Of a DNA stretch of 13,190 nt, positions 12,859 to 13,190 are shown in pieces (positions within the stretch are counted from its first letter, which is position 1; each line of letters opens with the position of its first letter). The notes under the pieces were generated by a model. That model was not told the origin of the DNA, did not search any database, and saw only the letters and a program-made list of their open reading frames with translations. Both the position numbers and the translations under genes were made by a program. The stretch is taken from assembly GCA_016194835.1 (NCBI GenBank), contig JACQAU010000196.1, forward strand, positions 1 through 13,190, read 5' to 3'. This stretch comes from Deltaproteobacteria bacterium. Its GTDB lineage: Bacteria > Bdellovibrionota > UBA1018.

Positions 12859-13190
12859 TTAAAGCTTAACTTTAATCTCTTCCCAATACCCAAATTTAAT
12901 TAAATACTTAGTAATTTTAGTTTTTAATGTATCGGCGTCAAAATCTTTTAATGACTTTTGCTTTGCGTCTTCTAGAAATTTTGAGAGTTGTCTGCTGCCG
13001 GTTTTGATTTCTATGTAAAGCAACCAGGCAATTGGCCCTCCACGAGAAAGCATGCCAGACAAAACGAATTCGTTAAGGGCGCTTTGATAATCGTATGGGA
13101 TATAATGAGGTTCGATTTGCCAGCTATTATTTTTTTGTGTTAAAACAATATATTGGGCTTCTGGCGCACCATGAAGTGGCACCCCAACAC
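12859..13190 (-). CDS. C-terminal part of a probable calcineurin-like phosphoesterase (5' end outside window)
   Basis: The visible frame encodes about 110 residues, is open to the window edge, and ends at 12859. The first residues VGVPLHGAPEAQYIVL resemble the end of the YfcE/predicted-phosphodiesterase fold, where (N/P)GSVGxPxDGxPxAxYxVL is the last conserved motif and the preceding residues bind the dimetal centre. The later YIPYDYQSALNEFVLSG matches the following family segment (VPYDxxxAxxxxxxSGL). The remaining ~55 residues are rich in Lys and are not recognised. A GTG at 13182 could start a short protein but would cut through the conserved motif, so the gene almost certainly begins beyond 13190. 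The metal-binding motifs are outside the window, so the assignment rests on the C terminus alone. Confidence 0.6.
   Translation of the reverse strand, partial: VGVPLHGAPEAQYIVLTQKNNSWQIEPHYIPYDYQSALNEFVLSGMLSRGGPIAWLLYIEIKTGSRQLSKFLEDAKQKSLKDFDADTLKTKITKYLIKFGYWEEIKVKL

Overview
The window looks like a chromosomal segment of an AT-rich, Gram-negative (diderm) bacterium. YidC carries the large periplasmic domain found only in diderms. The gene order rnpA-yidD-yidC-mnmE is the conserved block usually found beside the replication origin. The style of YidC, the split AdoCbl mutase and the Trp-rich tail of the aldehyde dehydrogenase would fit a deltaproteobacterial or Bdellovibrionota-like lineage, but that placement is an inference and I cannot fix a taxon.

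Layout. Positions 1-3655 hold the housekeeping block on the + strand: rnpA (5' end outside the window), yidD, yidC and mnmE, all overlapping or tightly spaced, with no jag gene between yidC and mnmE. Positions 3714-8632 hold a short-chain acyl-CoA operon on the + strand: a broken 3-hydroxybutyryl-CoA dehydrogenase gene, a crotonase, a butyryl-CoA-type acyl-CoA dehydrogenase, an AdoCbl-dependent mutase large subunit and its separate B12-binding subunit. Positions 8644-9946 hold a broken aldehyde dehydrogenase gene on the - strand. Its start codon shares a CATG with the start of a class II (AdoCbl-dependent) ribonucleotide reductase gene on the + strand, ending at 11546. Positions 11617-12786 hold an AAA_14/DUF4143 ATPase whose base composition looks different from its neighbours. 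The window ends with the 3' part of a - strand gene, probably a calcineurin-like phosphoesterase.

How the genes work together. Automatic annotation would call the mutase methylmalonyl-CoA mutase. However, the two residues that read the substrate are Phe81 and Gln199, as in isobutyryl-CoA mutase (Phe80/Gln198 in Streptomyces IcmA), not Tyr/Arg as in methylmalonyl-CoA mutase. This makes the operon coherent: isobutyryl-CoA (for example from valine or isobutyrate) <-> n-butyryl-CoA -> crotonyl-CoA -> 3-hydroxybutyryl-CoA -> acetoacetyl-CoA. The mutase and the ribonucleotide reductase both need adenosylcobalamin.

Main oddity. Three conserved genes in about 8 kb (3-hydroxybutyryl-CoA dehydrogenase, aldehyde dehydrogenase and, in frame, the ribonucleotide reductase) each lack an internal block of roughly 40-90 codons. 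The flanks are otherwise well conserved and no mobile element is visible. Recent deletions and assembly errors are both possible, and only read-level evidence can decide. No tRNA, rRNA, CRISPR array or insertion sequence was seen, and no gene-free stretch exceeds about 110 bases.
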